From assembly GCA_003278525.1 (NCBI GenBank), contig QCEQ01000002.1, positions 1-64,000 on the forward strand: a stretch of DNA of 64,000 nt, written 5' to 3'. Position numbers and translations under genes: made by a program. How positions within the stretch are numbered: the first letter of the stretch is position 1; every line of letters starts with the position of its first letter. The notes beneath the pieces are model-generated. The model was not told the origin of the DNA. It did not search any database and saw only the letters and a program-made list of their open reading frames with translations. Origin of the DNA: Prochlorococcus sp. AG-355-P16 (GTDB lineage: Bacteria > Cyanobacteriota > Cyanobacteriia > PCC-6307 > Cyanobiaceae). This document shows positions 17,088-25,080 of this stretch, in pieces.

Positions 17088-18167
17088 TTATGAATTAGAA
17101 AATTTTAATTTTTCTTGAACAATTAGAAAAACTGTAAGAAATGCAAAGTAAATAAATAAACCTGCCCTTAATTCAGAAAGGAAGTTAAATCCATTCAGGA
17201 AAAGTATCTTATCGAGAATGTAGAAAATATAAAGATTAAGCAAAATAAATCCTTCAATTCTTGTGATTTTCCCTTTGCTCCAGAAAATTGGTAAGCATGC
17301 AAAAGTAGTCAAAACCATAAAAGGTAAGTCAACTTTTATTAGGCTTTGTTCAATTACTAAACCTTTAAATCCTGAAAAAATACTGCAACTTCCAAGGATT
17401 AAAAGTTGATTGAGTAAATTACTCCCTATTACATTTCCAATTGCAAGATCTGTTTTGCCTTTAAATGCAGCAATTATTGAAGTTACTAATTCTGGTAAAG
17501 ATGTCCCAGTTGCGACGATAGTTAAACCAATAACAATTTCATTTACACCCAAAAGAGTAGCGAGAGTTTGAGAACCATTTACTAAAATATTTGAACCAAA
17601 GCTTAAAAGAAATATTCCCAATATTAACTTTAGTAAAATATTCATTTTCCCTTTATAGTTATCTTTTAATTCTTCTATCTCTGGTTCAGCATCTTTTGTC
17701 TCCTCTCCTTTCTCATTGATGGTATTGATTTCCCATATTGTATTTAAGATTAAACAAAATATTAGAAATACCCCTGCTTGCAACGTTAATAAGCCTGTTG
17801 ATGACATAGCCCAAACTGCACAAGAAATTGCCATTAAAAGAGGCACATCTCTTCTAACTATTCTGCTTTTTACTTTAAGAGGTGTTATCAATGAGCTTAT
17901 GCCCAAAACAACGAGAACATTAAAAATATTGCTTCCAATTACATTGCTTGCCGCAAGCGAATCACTGCCTTTTAAAATTGAACTCAAACTTACCAACAAC
18001 TCAGGAGAGCTTGTTCCAAGAGAAACAACTGTCAAACCAATTACTATTTGAGGTATTCCTAAAATTAAAGATAAAAATATGGCTCCTTGAATAAAGAACT
18101 CTCCTCCTGCAAAAAGTAGAACTACGCCTAAAACTATTTCTATTATTGGAAATAAAAAATCACTCAT
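17088..18167 (-). CDS. Calcium/sodium antiporter, CaCA family (YrbG type)
   Basis: This 359-residue membrane protein has ten or so predicted helices in two homologous halves. The inverted-repeat ion-binding motifs are GTSSPELLVS with SNVIGSNIFN in the first half and GTSLPELVTS with GNVIGSNLLN in the second, the pattern of K+-dependent or independent Na+/Ca2+ exchangers. An acidic loop rich in Glu near residue 160 joins the halves. It likely exports calcium using the sodium gradient of seawater (inference). It diverges from pyrC. Confidence 0.88.
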   Translation of the reverse strand: MSDFLFPIIEIVLGVVLLFAGGEFFIQGAIFLSLILGIPQIVIGLTVVSLGTSSPELLVSLSSILKGSDSLAASNVIGSNIFNVLVVLGISSLITPLKVKSRIVRRDVPLLMAISCAVWAMSSTGLLTLQAGVFLIFCLILNTIWEINTINEKGEETKDAEPEIEELKDNYKGKMNILLKLILGIFLLSFGSNILVNGSQTLATLLGVNEIVIGLTIVATGTSLPELVTSIIAAFKGKTDLAIGNVIGSNLLNQLLILGSCSIFSGFKGLVIEQSLIKVDLPFMVLTTFACLPIFWSKGKITRIEGFILLNLYIFYILDKILFLNGFNFLSELRAGLFIYFAFLTVFLIVQEKLKFSNS

Positions 18168-18239
18168 ATTTAGGATTTAATTTAGATAATAAAAAATTTC
18201 ATAATTGGTTAATAACTATCCTCGAATATCTATAATTTA

Positions 18240-18266
18240 TTGTCAATTTTAATTTGCTGTTAAAAT
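18240..18266 (+). promoter_or_regulatory. Candidate pyrC promoter
   Basis: TTGTCA (18240-18245) and an extended -10, TG-T-TAAAAT (18258-18266), are separated by 15 bases and lie 20 bases before the pyrC TTG. The short spacer is compensated by the TG extension. A single-promoter call made by eye. Confidence 0.4.
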
Positions 18267-18285
18267 TGATTAAATAGAAAAAATT

Positions 18286-19335
18286 TTGAAGACTTTAAAC
18301 ATAATAAAACCTGATGATTGGCATTTACATTTAAGAGAAGGTCTTGTATTAAAAAATATCATTCAGTTTACTTCGAAATATTTTGGTAGAGCCATTGTTA
18401 TGCCAAATACCAAAAGTCCCATAACATCTATCAATAGTGCTATTTCTTACAGGAAATCTATTGTTGAAGCGCTGCCAAAAAGTTCAAAGTTTGAACCATT
18501 AATGACAATTTATCTTACAGATGACACTGATAAAGGGGAACTAATTAATGGTTTTAAAAATAATGTTTTTTTTGCAGCAAAATTGTATCCTGCTAATGCC
18601 ACAACAAATTCCAGTCATGGAGTTAGGAAAATAGAAAATCTATATAAGATCTTTGAATTAATGCAAGATTCTGGAATGCCTCTTTTAATTCATGGGGAAG
18701 TGACTGATTCTGAAGTAGATGTATTCGATAGAGAAGAAGTTTTTATAGATAAAGAACTTTCTCAAATAACCAAAAGATTTCCAAAATTAAAAATCGTTCT
18801 AGAACATATAACGACCTCTTATGCAGTGGATTTTGTGCAAGAAAATAATATTGGGGCTACTATTACTCCGCATCATTTGCATATAAATAGAAATGCAATG
18901 TTTTTTGGAGGCTTAAATAGTGATTTTTATTGCTTACCAGTTGCTAAGAGGGAAAATAATAGACTCGCTTTAAGGAGAGCGGCAACAAGTGGGAAAAAAT
19001 GTTTTTTCTTGGGGACTGACTCTGCTCCACACCTTAGGAAGTGGAAGGCTTTTTGTGGATGTGCAGGCATTTTTAATTCGCCAGTTGCAATAGAAAGCTA
19101 CTTAACAGTTTTCGAAGAGGAGGATGCTCTAGATAATTTTGAAAAGTTTGCAAGTTTGAATGGACCTAATTTTTATAATGTCCCACCAAATAAAGAAAAA
19201 TTAAAATTAGTTTCTAGACCTAACAAAATTAAAGAATATATTGATGTTGTTGAAGAAAAAAATATTGTCGGACAAATAAAACCATTTCATGCAGGTGAAA
19301 CTTTACAATGGCAAGTAGAAGGAATAGTAAATTAA
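18286..19335 (+). CDS. pyrC: Dihydroorotase
   Basis: This enzyme closes carbamoyl aspartate to dihydroorotate in pyrimidine synthesis. The chain has 349 residues, typical of the class II E. coli-like type. WHLHLREG (His13, His15) gives two metal ligands, AKLYPANATTN contains the bridging carboxylated lysine, LIHGEV and LEHITT give further His ligands, and GTDSAPH the catalytic Asp. The start is a TTG at 18286. Confidence 0.95.
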   Translation: MKTLNIIKPDDWHLHLREGLVLKNIIQFTSKYFGRAIVMPNTKSPITSINSAISYRKSIVEALPKSSKFEPLMTIYLTDDTDKGELINGFKNNVFFAAKLYPANATTNSSHGVRKIENLYKIFELMQDSGMPLLIHGEVTDSEVDVFDREEVFIDKELSQITKRFPKLKIVLEHITTSYAVDFVQENNIGATITPHHLHINRNAMFFGGLNSDFYCLPVAKRENNRLALRRAATSGKKCFFLGTDSAPHLRKWKAFCGCAGIFNSPVAIESYLTVFEEEDALDNFEKFASLNGPNFYNVPPNKEKLKLVSRPNKIKEYIDVVEEKNIVGQIKPFHAGETLQWQVEGIVN

Positions 19336-19383
19336 AAATTAGATTTAATCTGACAATTAAAAGTGTAAATATTACAATTTTTC

Positions 19384-19413
19384 TTGGTTAAATGCTTCAT
19401 GATTAGCTACGAT
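19384..19413 (+). promoter_or_regulatory. Candidate promoter of the tRNA-Leu gene
   Basis: TTGGTT (19384-19389) and TACGAT (19408-19413) are separated by 18 bases. The -10 box ends 21 bases before the first tRNA base, a plausible distance. Both boxes are imperfect. Confidence 0.35.
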
Positions 19414-19434
19414 TAGAAAGCGCAAATTCCCTAT

Positions 19435-19520
19435 GGGAGTGTGGCGGAATTGGTAGACGCGCCGGACTTAAAATCCGTCGAGCGATTTAGCTCGTGGGGG
19501 TTCAAGTCCCCCCACTCCCA
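19435..19520 (+). tRNA. trnL-UAA: tRNA-Leu (anticodon UAA), without intron
   Basis: The 86-base gene has a 7-bp acceptor stem (GGGAGTG with CACTCCC), a D arm, and the anticodon loop CTTAAAA with anticodon TAA. It has a long class II variable arm (GAGCGATTTAGCTC) and a T arm with GGTTCAAGTCC. The discriminator is A, and CCA is not encoded. Many cyanobacteria carry a group I intron in this anticodon; here the loop is uninterrupted. Confidence 0.97.
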
Positions 19521-19598
19521 TTATTTAATTATTTATTTTTAGTTCTGACGATAACTTCTAATAGTTGTTATGTTTTAACTAAGCAACCATAAATTAAA

Positions 19599-19832
19599 AT
19601 GGAAAGTTTTTTCAATAATTCATTCGCTACTTTAATTGCTTATATCGGAATTATTTCTACCTATCTATTGGTTATCCCTTTGTTACTATTTTACTGGATG
19701 AATAATAGATGGAATATTATGGGCAAATTTGAAAGATTAGGAATTTATGGCCTTGTATTTCTTTTCTTTCCAGGCTTAATTTTATTTTCTCCATTTTTAA
19801 ATCTCAGACTAAAAGGAAGTGGTAAAGGGTAA
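19599..19832 (+). CDS. ndhL: NAD(P)H-quinone oxidoreductase subunit L
   Basis: This 77-residue membrane protein has two hydrophobic helices (about residues 12-32 and 45-65) and a short basic tail. Length, the [19 protein letters not shown] loop and the gene order ndhL-DUF3007-trpA are typical of NdhL in cyanobacteria. NdhL is a small membrane subunit of NDH-1 in cyclic electron flow and CO2 uptake. It lies 78 bases after the tRNA and 4 bases before the DUF3007 gene. Confidence 0.9.
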   Translation: MESFFNNSFATLIAYIGIISTYLLVIPLLLFYWMNNRWNIMGKFERLGIYGLVFLFFPGLILFSPFLNLRLKGSGKG

Positions 19833-19836
19833 ATAG

Positions 19837-20157
19837 TTGACTAAAGGAAAAGTTATACAAATAGGTTTATTTATTTCATTAATAGGATTAATTAGTTATA
19901 AATTTACACCGCAAATTGGGATCGACAATTTTACAACCACTACTCTCTCAAGTTGTATCTTAATTTTGATTGTTATTACTTGGGTCACATCTTATGTTTA
20001 TAGAGTTATAAATGGAAAAATGACGTTTATGGAACAAAGGAAGCGTTATAGAACAAAGTATGAAAAAGTTGTTAATGATAAACTAGAAACCAAATTCAAC
20101 TCATTGTCAAAGGAAGAGCAGCAAAAACTTATGGAAGATTTAGAAAAAAATACATAA
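19837..20157 (+). CDS. DUF3007 membrane protein
   Basis: This 106-residue protein has two predicted membrane helices (residues ~7-24 and ~37-57) and a charged, probably helical cytosolic tail (FMEQRKRYRTKYE, then LSKEEQQKLMEDL). It belongs to the DUF3007 type, which sits beside ndhL in cyanobacteria. The start is a TTG at 19837. Function is unknown; a role with NDH-1 is guilt by association only. Confidence 0.82.
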   Translation: MTKGKVIQIGLFISLIGLISYKFTPQIGIDNFTTTTLSSCILILIVITWVTSYVYRVINGKMTFMEQRKRYRTKYEKVVNDKLETKFNSLSKEEQQKLMEDLEKNT

Positions 20158-20185
20158 ATTTTTCATCGAAGAATATCTAAAAATC

Positions 20186-21031
20186 ATGAAAGATAACAAA
20201 ATGCAAATTACTAAAAATGGATCTTTATCTAAGGTAGATGAGATGTTTTGTGAGTTAAAAAATAAAAAAAAATTAGCTTTGATGCCTTTCATTATGGCTG
20301 GGGATCCCAATATTGAAATAACGTCTGAGATCTTATTAAAGTTACAAGAAAATGGAGCTGACCTTATTGAATTAGGTATACCTTATAGTGACCCACTAGC
20401 AGACGGACCAGTTATTCAAGTGGCGGCCTCTCGCGCCTTAATGTCAGGTACTAGCCTAAGAAAAGTAATTAAACTTTTAGAGTCTTTAAAAGGTAAATTA
20501 AATATTCCCATCATCCTTTTTTCTTACTTAAATCCATTGCTATGTTTTGGCTTTGAAGAGTTTTGTGAGATAGCATCTAATGCTGGAGTTTCGGGCCTAA
20601 TAGTTCCTGATCTCCCTTTAGAGGAAGCTTATAAATTTTCTAAAATAGTAAGTAGCCATTCTATGGACTTGATTTTATTGGTAGCTCCAACTACTCCTTT
20701 TGAAAGAATGAAACAAATATCAGATCATACAAAAGGCTTTACTTATTTAGTAAGTGTTACAGGTGTCACTGGTGAGAGAAACAAAATGGAAAATAGAGTA
20801 GAAAGTCTTATCTCTAAATTAAAAGACGTAAATAGCAATCCAATTGCTGTTGGTTTTGGAATATCCACCCCAGAACATGTTAAAAAAGTTCGTGAGTGGG
20901 GAGCAGATGGGGTAATTATTGGGAGTGCATTTGTAAAACGAATTTCTAGTTCAACCAGAAAAGATGTCGTTGATCATGTTGGTGAATTTTGTAAAGAAAT
21001 GCGTTTAGCCGCCGATCAAAAAAATAAGTAA
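20186..21031 (+). CDS. trpA: Tryptophan synthase alpha chain
   Basis: The alpha chain splits indole-3-glycerol phosphate and passes indole to TrpB. The 281-residue TIM barrel shows LMPFIMAGDPN, the catalytic Glu in DLIELGIPYSDPLADGP with the catalytic Asp, VPDLPLEE, and the phosphate-binding GFGIS. The start at 20186 gives 12 to 15 residues more than the core; an internal ATG at 20201 is possible. No other trp gene is in the window except trpS. Confidence 0.96.
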   Translation: MKDNKMQITKNGSLSKVDEMFCELKNKKKLALMPFIMAGDPNIEITSEILLKLQENGADLIELGIPYSDPLADGPVIQVAASRALMSGTSLRKVIKLLESLKGKLNIPIILFSYLNPLLCFGFEEFCEIASNAGVSGLIVPDLPLEEAYKFSKIVSSHSMDLILLVAPTTPFERMKQISDHTKGFTYLVSVTGVTGERNKMENRVESLISKLKDVNSNPIAVGFGISTPEHVKKVREWGADGVIIGSAFVKRISSSTRKDVVDHVGEFCKEMRLAADQKNK

Positions 21032-21107
21032 AAGTTAATTTATTAATTCAAAAATTTATCAAAGAAAATTAATTGAAAATGATATATCCAGTTTATTTTT
21101 GTTGTCT

Positions 21108-21464
21108 TTAGGATTCTTCTGTAGGTAATAATCTGATTTGTTTTCTTCCGAGCTTAATTTCGAATTCGTCGCCTGCTTTTAAATCAAGCAGTGCTGTATA
21201 GGCTTTCCCAATAAGAAGATTTCCATTTCCTTGAACTGTTGCTATATAACTAAGTTTTCTTCCACCTTTTCCAATACCTGCAACTCCAGAATCACCAAGA
21301 TTAACTCCTTTTGCTTCTAAAAGTGCTTCATAAAATGCCGTAAAGTTTAAGCGTTCACCTCCGTTTTTCTTAGTGGAAACATATCCACAGGCGCGAACTA
21401 GGTCGGATTTGCTAACATCACCAAGTTCTTTAACTTTTGCAAGGAGATCGCTACCAGTTAGCAT
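21108..21464 (-). CDS. cyAbrB-type transcriptional regulator
   Basis: This 118-residue protein matches the cyanobacterial AbrB-like family, with LTGSDLLAKVKELG at the start and a C-terminal AbrB-type DNA-binding strand set (GDEFEIKLGRKQIRL). Family members regulate nitrogen, carbon and redox genes. The start is placed at 21464 rather than the upstream ATG at 21497, because the family begins MLTG. The divergent upstream region shared with the YciI gene carries inverted repeats that could be operators. Confidence 0.85.
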   Translation of the reverse strand: MLTGSDLLAKVKELGDVSKSDLVRACGYVSTKKNGGERLNFTAFYEALLEAKGVNLGDSGVAGIGKGGRKLSYIATVQGNGNLLIGKAYTALLDLKAGDEFEIKLGRKQIRLLPTEES

Positions 21465-21480
21465 AATTAATTTAAAGAAA

Positions 21481-21507
21481 GTTGTATTAAACAACATAGC
21501 AATTTGC
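21481..21507. promoter_or_regulatory. Inverted repeats between cyAbrB and YciI genes
   Basis: GTTGT-ATTAA-ACAAC (21481-21495) is a perfect 5-bp inverted repeat. GCAATTTGC (21499-21507), four bases later, is near-palindromic. They lie in the 97-base divergent gap, 17 to 43 bases upstream of the regulator's ATG. Autoregulation is a guess from position. Confidence 0.3.
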
Positions 21508-21561
21508 GTGTAATATATGCAATTACTTAGTATATATTTATCCTATTATTTATATTTAAAA

Positions 21562-21831
21562 ATGGAAATGTTTGTTGTTTTTGGAAAGTACTGTGAAGAT
21601 GCAATTATTAAAAGGGAACCATTTCGTGAACAACATCTTAATAGACTTAAAAACTTAAAAGATCGAGATATTCTAGTTACATTAGGGCCAACAAAATGTA
21701 CTAAATATTTGTTTGGAATTTTTAATGCTAATGATGCAAGCGAGTTGAAAGATCTTATTGAGGAGGATATATATTGGGAAAAAGGTATATGGATTAATTA
21801 TGATATTTATCCCTGGATAAAGGCATTTTAA
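21562..21831 (+). CDS. YciI-like protein
   Basis: This 89-residue ferredoxin-fold protein has FVVFGKYCEDAIIKREPFREQHL, with the conserved His of the YCII family, then the LVTLGPT segment and a C-terminal YWEKGIWINYDIYPW. Enzymatic activity of such stand-alone domains is poorly known. The ATG at 21562 is chosen because the 15 codons before it are AT-rich and non-conserved. It faces the cyAbrB gene. Confidence 0.75.
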   Translation: MEMFVVFGKYCEDAIIKREPFREQHLNRLKNLKDRDILVTLGPTKCTKYLFGIFNANDASELKDLIEEDIYWEKGIWINYDIYPWIKAF

Positions 21832-22025
21832 AATTGATTTTCAAACAAATTTAGTAACTATTAACTATTAATTAAAAAAGAATTAATTTAAATGAAAATT
21901 CATAATATTTTTGCTTTAGTGATTTAATTATTTATCATATTTAGGTTTTAAAACAATATTTATTTAAAGGTTAGTTTTAAGAGGTTATGTTTTTTTTAAT
22001 AAAAATATAATTTGTTAAATAATAT

Positions 22026-22346
22026 TTATTCACTAGTATCTTGATTTATTTGGTTTACTAATGAGTCGATATCTAATTGATTATATGGTGGTGCTTCTAT
22101 TGTTTCTCTATAATTATCCTTGATATTGTTTAACCATTTTTGCTCAATCTTTATAAGATTTTTTGCAATATTGAACATTCCGCCTTTTTTATAAAATTCT
22201 TTAATTTTTAGAATAATCTCGGAGGTTCTGCTAGATTTGATATTTAATTCATTTGCTAAGTCTTTTTGGGTAAATCCATGAGATTTTAGCCAATCCTTAA
22301 TGAAGGAAACGAGTTGTTTTTCTTCTTGTATAGATAATTTACTCAT
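22026..22346 (-). CDS. Small helix-turn-helix protein of unknown function
   Basis: This 106-residue protein has a helix-turn-helix in residues ~20-50 (HGFTQKDLANELNIKSSRTSEII), like XRE/Cro domains. A basic amphipathic segment and an acidic, Gln/Asn-rich tail follow. Its ATG follows the TGA of the DUF1232 gene with no intervening base, so translation is probably coupled. A 194-base AT-rich gap follows with no gene or clear structure. It is likely a DNA-binding protein; target unknown. Confidence 0.65.
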   Translation of the reverse strand: MSKLSIQEEKQLVSFIKDWLKSHGFTQKDLANELNIKSSRTSEIILKIKEFYKKGGMFNIAKNLIKIEQKWLNNIKDNYRETIEAPPYNQLDIDSLVNQINQDTSE

Positions 22347-22715
22347 TCAAAAAAAAGGAAATAATTTATTAAGTTTTTTCTCTGCTCTTGCTCTTATTGA
22401 GGGAGTCATGTATTTGCTCCAGATACTGAGTACTGCTGTGAGGGCTACAAAATCATCGCTAAAACCAACTAAAGGCATAAAGTCAGGGAAAAGATCAAAT
22501 GGCATGACTAAGTAGGCTAGCGCAGCCATTAATGAAACTCTTACTTGTGCTGGAGTATAAGGATCTAAAGCCATCTCCAAAACTTCTAAGGCGGGCTTAG
22601 CAATTGTCCTTCCTGCTCTAATAAGAATCTTGATAATGATATTTTCATCAAATGTTGAACTCTCTAAAACTTCAGCATCGTAGATTTTTTCTTGGTTTTT
22701 GTAATTCTCTTTCAT
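22347..22715 (-). CDS. DUF1232 (YkvA-like) membrane protein
   Basis: This 122-residue protein contains the DUF1232 core. A hydrophobic helix around residues 60-80 carries LAYLVMPFDLFPDFMPLVGFSDD, the family hallmark. The helix before it (ALDPYTPAQVRVSLMAAL) and the basic C-terminus IRARAEKKLNKLFP are also typical. Function is unknown. It is sandwiched between a sigma factor 36 bases upstream and a helix-turn-helix gene directly downstream. Confidence 0.82.
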   Translation of the reverse strand: MKENYKNQEKIYDAEVLESSTFDENIIIKILIRAGRTIAKPALEVLEMALDPYTPAQVRVSLMAALAYLVMPFDLFPDFMPLVGFSDDFVALTAVLSIWSKYMTPSIRARAEKKLNKLFPFF

Positions 22716-22751
22716 CCTTATAAATGAAATTTTATATATTTAATGGAATTT

Positions 22752-23675
22752 TTAGCTAATAGTATCAACTAGTCCATTCTGTATTCCTGCTTTTCTAAGT
22801 TTTCTCAAAGCACGTTGAACAACTTGTCGACAATATTCCCTACTACAACTCATATGTCTTGCAACTTCAGCTAAAGTTCTCCATTCATTTGAGCCGTCTA
22901 AACCAAATCTTAGACTTACTATCTTTCTCTCTTTCTCAGTTAAATTTGCTTTATCTAATAACTTCCAAGCCGAGGCAGTCCTTTCGGCTAATTCGGCTAA
23001 CTCCATTGGGGGTGTTTGATCACTTGGAAGAATATCAACTAACTCAGAAGGATCTGATTTTGATTTAACAGTGCCTTGGAGACTAACAGTGATGCTTCTC
23101 AATTCACAAGAAAGGAGTTCGTCAATTTCATCTTTAGTTACTTTCATTTCTTCAGCTAGCTCACCACTACTGGGTGGAATACCCTTAAGTTGCATAAGCT
23201 TTGATTTAGCTGACCTTAGTTTTGTAAGTTTTTCATTTATGTTAACAGGAATCCTTATCGTTCTACTTTGAGTTGACAATGCTCTATTTAAACCTTGCCT
23301 AATCCACCAATAAGCATAGGTAGAAAATCTATGTCCTCTAGACGGATCGTATTTTTCTACGGCCCTTGTAAGACCTAATGTCCCCTCCTGAATTAAGTCC
23401 AGTAATTCTAATCCTTTTCCTTGGTATCTCTTGGCAAGATTCACAACTAGTCTTAGGTTGGCTGTTATCATCTCGTTTTTAGCTTTTTCACCAATTTTGA
23501 TCTTTTTTCTTTCAGCTTCAGAATATTCACAAGCAGGACCTTTACCTCCTGCCTCTTGACATCTATTAACAAGCACAACCATTTCTTGGACTTTTCTGCC
23601 CATTGTGAGTTCTCTTTCAGGAGTCAAAAGTTGATGACGGCCTATTTCTCCAAGAAAATCGCTTAATGAACTCAC
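22752..23675 (-). CDS. Group 2 sigma-70 factor
   Basis: This 307-residue RpoD-like sigma factor has region 1.2 near residues 4-30, and regions 2.1-2.4 with ANLRLVVNLAKRY, DLIQEGTLGL and YAYWWIRQ. Region 3 and region 4 (LAEVARHMSCSREYCRQV) contain the -35-binding helix-turn-helix. The short N-terminus marks it as an alternative (group 2) factor of the marine picocyanobacterial set. A GTG start at 23675 is supported by GAGGT five bases upstream. The paralogue cannot be named from sequence alone. Confidence 0.93.
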   Translation of the reverse strand: MSSLSDFLGEIGRHQLLTPERELTMGRKVQEMVVLVNRCQEAGGKGPACEYSEAERKKIKIGEKAKNEMITANLRLVVNLAKRYQGKGLELLDLIQEGTLGLTRAVEKYDPSRGHRFSTYAYWWIRQGLNRALSTQSRTIRIPVNINEKLTKLRSAKSKLMQLKGIPPSSGELAEEMKVTKDEIDELLSCELRSITVSLQGTVKSKSDPSELVDILPSDQTPPMELAELAERTASAWKLLDKANLTEKERKIVSLRFGLDGSNEWRTLAEVARHMSCSREYCRQVVQRALRKLRKAGIQNGLVDTIS

Positions 23676-23680
23676 GATTT

Positions 23681-23685
23681 ACCTC
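23681..23685 (-). promoter_or_regulatory. Shine-Dalgarno of the sigma factor gene
   Basis: GAGGT on the minus strand lies 5 bases before the GTG at 23675, which fixes a non-ATG start. Confidence 0.55.
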
Positions 23686-23738
23686 ATTGTTAATATATTT
23701 AACTTATAGTCAATTCAGTAATAAGCCATACATGTAAT

Positions 23739-23766
23739 AATTAATTAATAATTAATTAATAATTAT
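23739..23766. repeat. TAATTAATAAT direct repeat upstream of the sigma factor
   Basis: The unit TAATTAAT/TAATTATT is repeated in tandem within 23739-23766, in the 162-base gap between hisIE and the sigma gene. It is pure A and T, and such low-complexity stretches are common at this base composition, so function is doubtful. Confidence 0.5.
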
Positions 23767-23837
23767 TGATGAGTTATTTAATATTTTTTGTTCAAACATT
23801 TATGTGAAAAAAATTATTAATTATGAATTCTTATTAT

Positions 23838-24497
23838 TTAATTTTTTCTTCTTGATTCTAGAACAGCAAGTACATCTCTCCATTCAACGCCTTTATGCAT
23901 AAGGGCAACTTGCAGATGATAAATTAAATCAGCAGCTTCATTTGAGATTGAATTTTTATCATTATCTTTGCAAGCCATTATAAATTCTGCAGATTCTTCT
24001 CCTATTTTCTTTAGAATAGTATTACTGCCTTTTGATAATAAATGATTTGTGTAACTTTTTTCTGATGGATTTATTGATCTTTCGTTAATTGTATTGAACA
24101 ATTCAGAGCAAATATTTGAAAAGGGAGTAGTTTTTTTCTCTTTTTTGTCACTTTGATTAATTTGGATTTCGTTGAAAAAACAACTTTTTTCCCCAGTATG
24201 ACATGCACCTGAACCATTTTGCTCAATCAAAAGTATTAGTGAATCATTATCGCAGTCGAATCTTATCTCCTTAAGGATTTGGGTACTTCCACTTGTGGCT
24301 CCTTTTCTCCATATTTCGGATCTTGATCTACTCCAGTAATGAACATTTTTGGTTTCAAGAGTCATCGTTAATGATTCTCTGTTCATCCAAGCAAGCATAA
24401 GAATTGATCCGTCAAGCCAATCTTGTGCTATCGCAGGGATTAACCCATAATTATCAAAGCGTAGATCCTCTATCGAAAAATTAGTTGGATAAGTCAT
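23838..24497 (-). CDS. hisI: Bifunctional phosphoribosyl-AMP cyclohydrolase / phosphoribosyl-ATP pyrophosphatase
   Basis: This 219-residue fusion (hisIE) performs steps two and three of histidine synthesis. The N-terminal HisI half shows LAWMNRESL, YWSRSRSEIWRKG and the zinc-binding cysteines in FDCDND and GACHTGEKSCF. The C-terminal HisE half shows KKIGEESAEFIMA and AADLIYHLQV. The start at 24497 (MTYPTNFS) is preferred to 24521. It diverges from the QueD-like gene across 63 bases. Confidence 0.94.
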   Translation of the reverse strand: MTYPTNFSIEDLRFDNYGLIPAIAQDWLDGSILMLAWMNRESLTMTLETKNVHYWSRSRSEIWRKGATSGSTQILKEIRFDCDNDSLILLIEQNGSGACHTGEKSCFFNEIQINQSDKKEKKTTPFSNICSELFNTINERSINPSEKSYTNHLLSKGSNTILKKIGEESAEFIMACKDNDKNSISNEAADLIYHLQVALMHKGVEWRDVLAVLESRRKN

Positions 24498-24560
24498 TAT
24501 GTTTGTTATGTTAAATCCCACTCAATGTGTTTTATTAAAAATTATACTAACAGTCAATTG

Positions 24561-25031
24561 ATGTATTTTCATTCTCTGAAATTTTCATGCAGCAAAAGTT
24601 ACGAGGATTTTCCCTGCTCACATAGGCAATGGCGCCATAAAGGCCACTGCAGATTTGTGCATGGATATTCAAGATCATTCACCTTTTGGTTCACTGCAAA
24701 AAAATTAGACCTAAATGGTTTTGTTGTCGATTTTTCAAGACTAAAGCCCCTAGAAAACAGGCTAAAGGAGCAATTTGACCATACTTTTTTAATAAATAAA
24801 GATGACCCTTTGTTGAATTACTGGGAAAAATTACATGACTTGGATGCTTTAGATTTGAGAATTATGGATAATGTGGGAATGGAGTTCACTTCTAAACTAA
24901 TTTGGAGATGGGCTAATGAATACTTGAAGGACAAGGACGAGGGCAGAACATGTTGTTGGAAAACAGAATCAAAAGAAAATAAATCGAATAAAGCAAGTTA
25001 TGAGGAAATTCCTGAGTGGTTTAAATCATAG
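24561..25031 (+). CDS. QueD/PTPS-like 6-carboxytetrahydropterin synthase homologue with altered zinc site
   Basis: This 156-residue tunnelling-fold protein aligns with 6-carboxy- and 6-pyruvoyl-tetrahydropterin synthases. It has CSHRQ (His21), GHCRFVHGY (Cys30, His34, Tyr36), GFVVDFSRLK and FDHTFL. The family's HGH zinc motif reads HGY here, so one zinc ligand is replaced by Tyr. It could be a divergent subfamily rather than a true QueD. The start at 24561 is preferred over 24525 because conservation begins there. A Lys- and Glu-rich tail follows the core. Confidence 0.75.
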   Translation: MYFHSLKFSCSKSYEDFPCSHRQWRHKGHCRFVHGYSRSFTFWFTAKKLDLNGFVVDFSRLKPLENRLKEQFDHTFLINKDDPLLNYWEKLHDLDALDLRIMDNVGMEFTSKLIWRWANEYLKDKDEGRTCCWKTESKENKSNKASYEEIPEWFKS

Positions 25032-25080
25032 ATTAAAGTTGTTAAATTTCAAGTCATATAGGATTCTTTAATTAAGATCT

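Noticed and set aside
21381-21400. ATATCCACA as a DnaA box
   Set aside because: It is a single imperfect match inside the cyAbrB coding sequence, with no cluster.
21832-22025. Possible small RNA in the gap after the YciI gene
   Set aside because: The 194 bases are nearly all A and T; the only stem (ATTAATT with AATTAAT) is weak and no promoter or terminator is visible.
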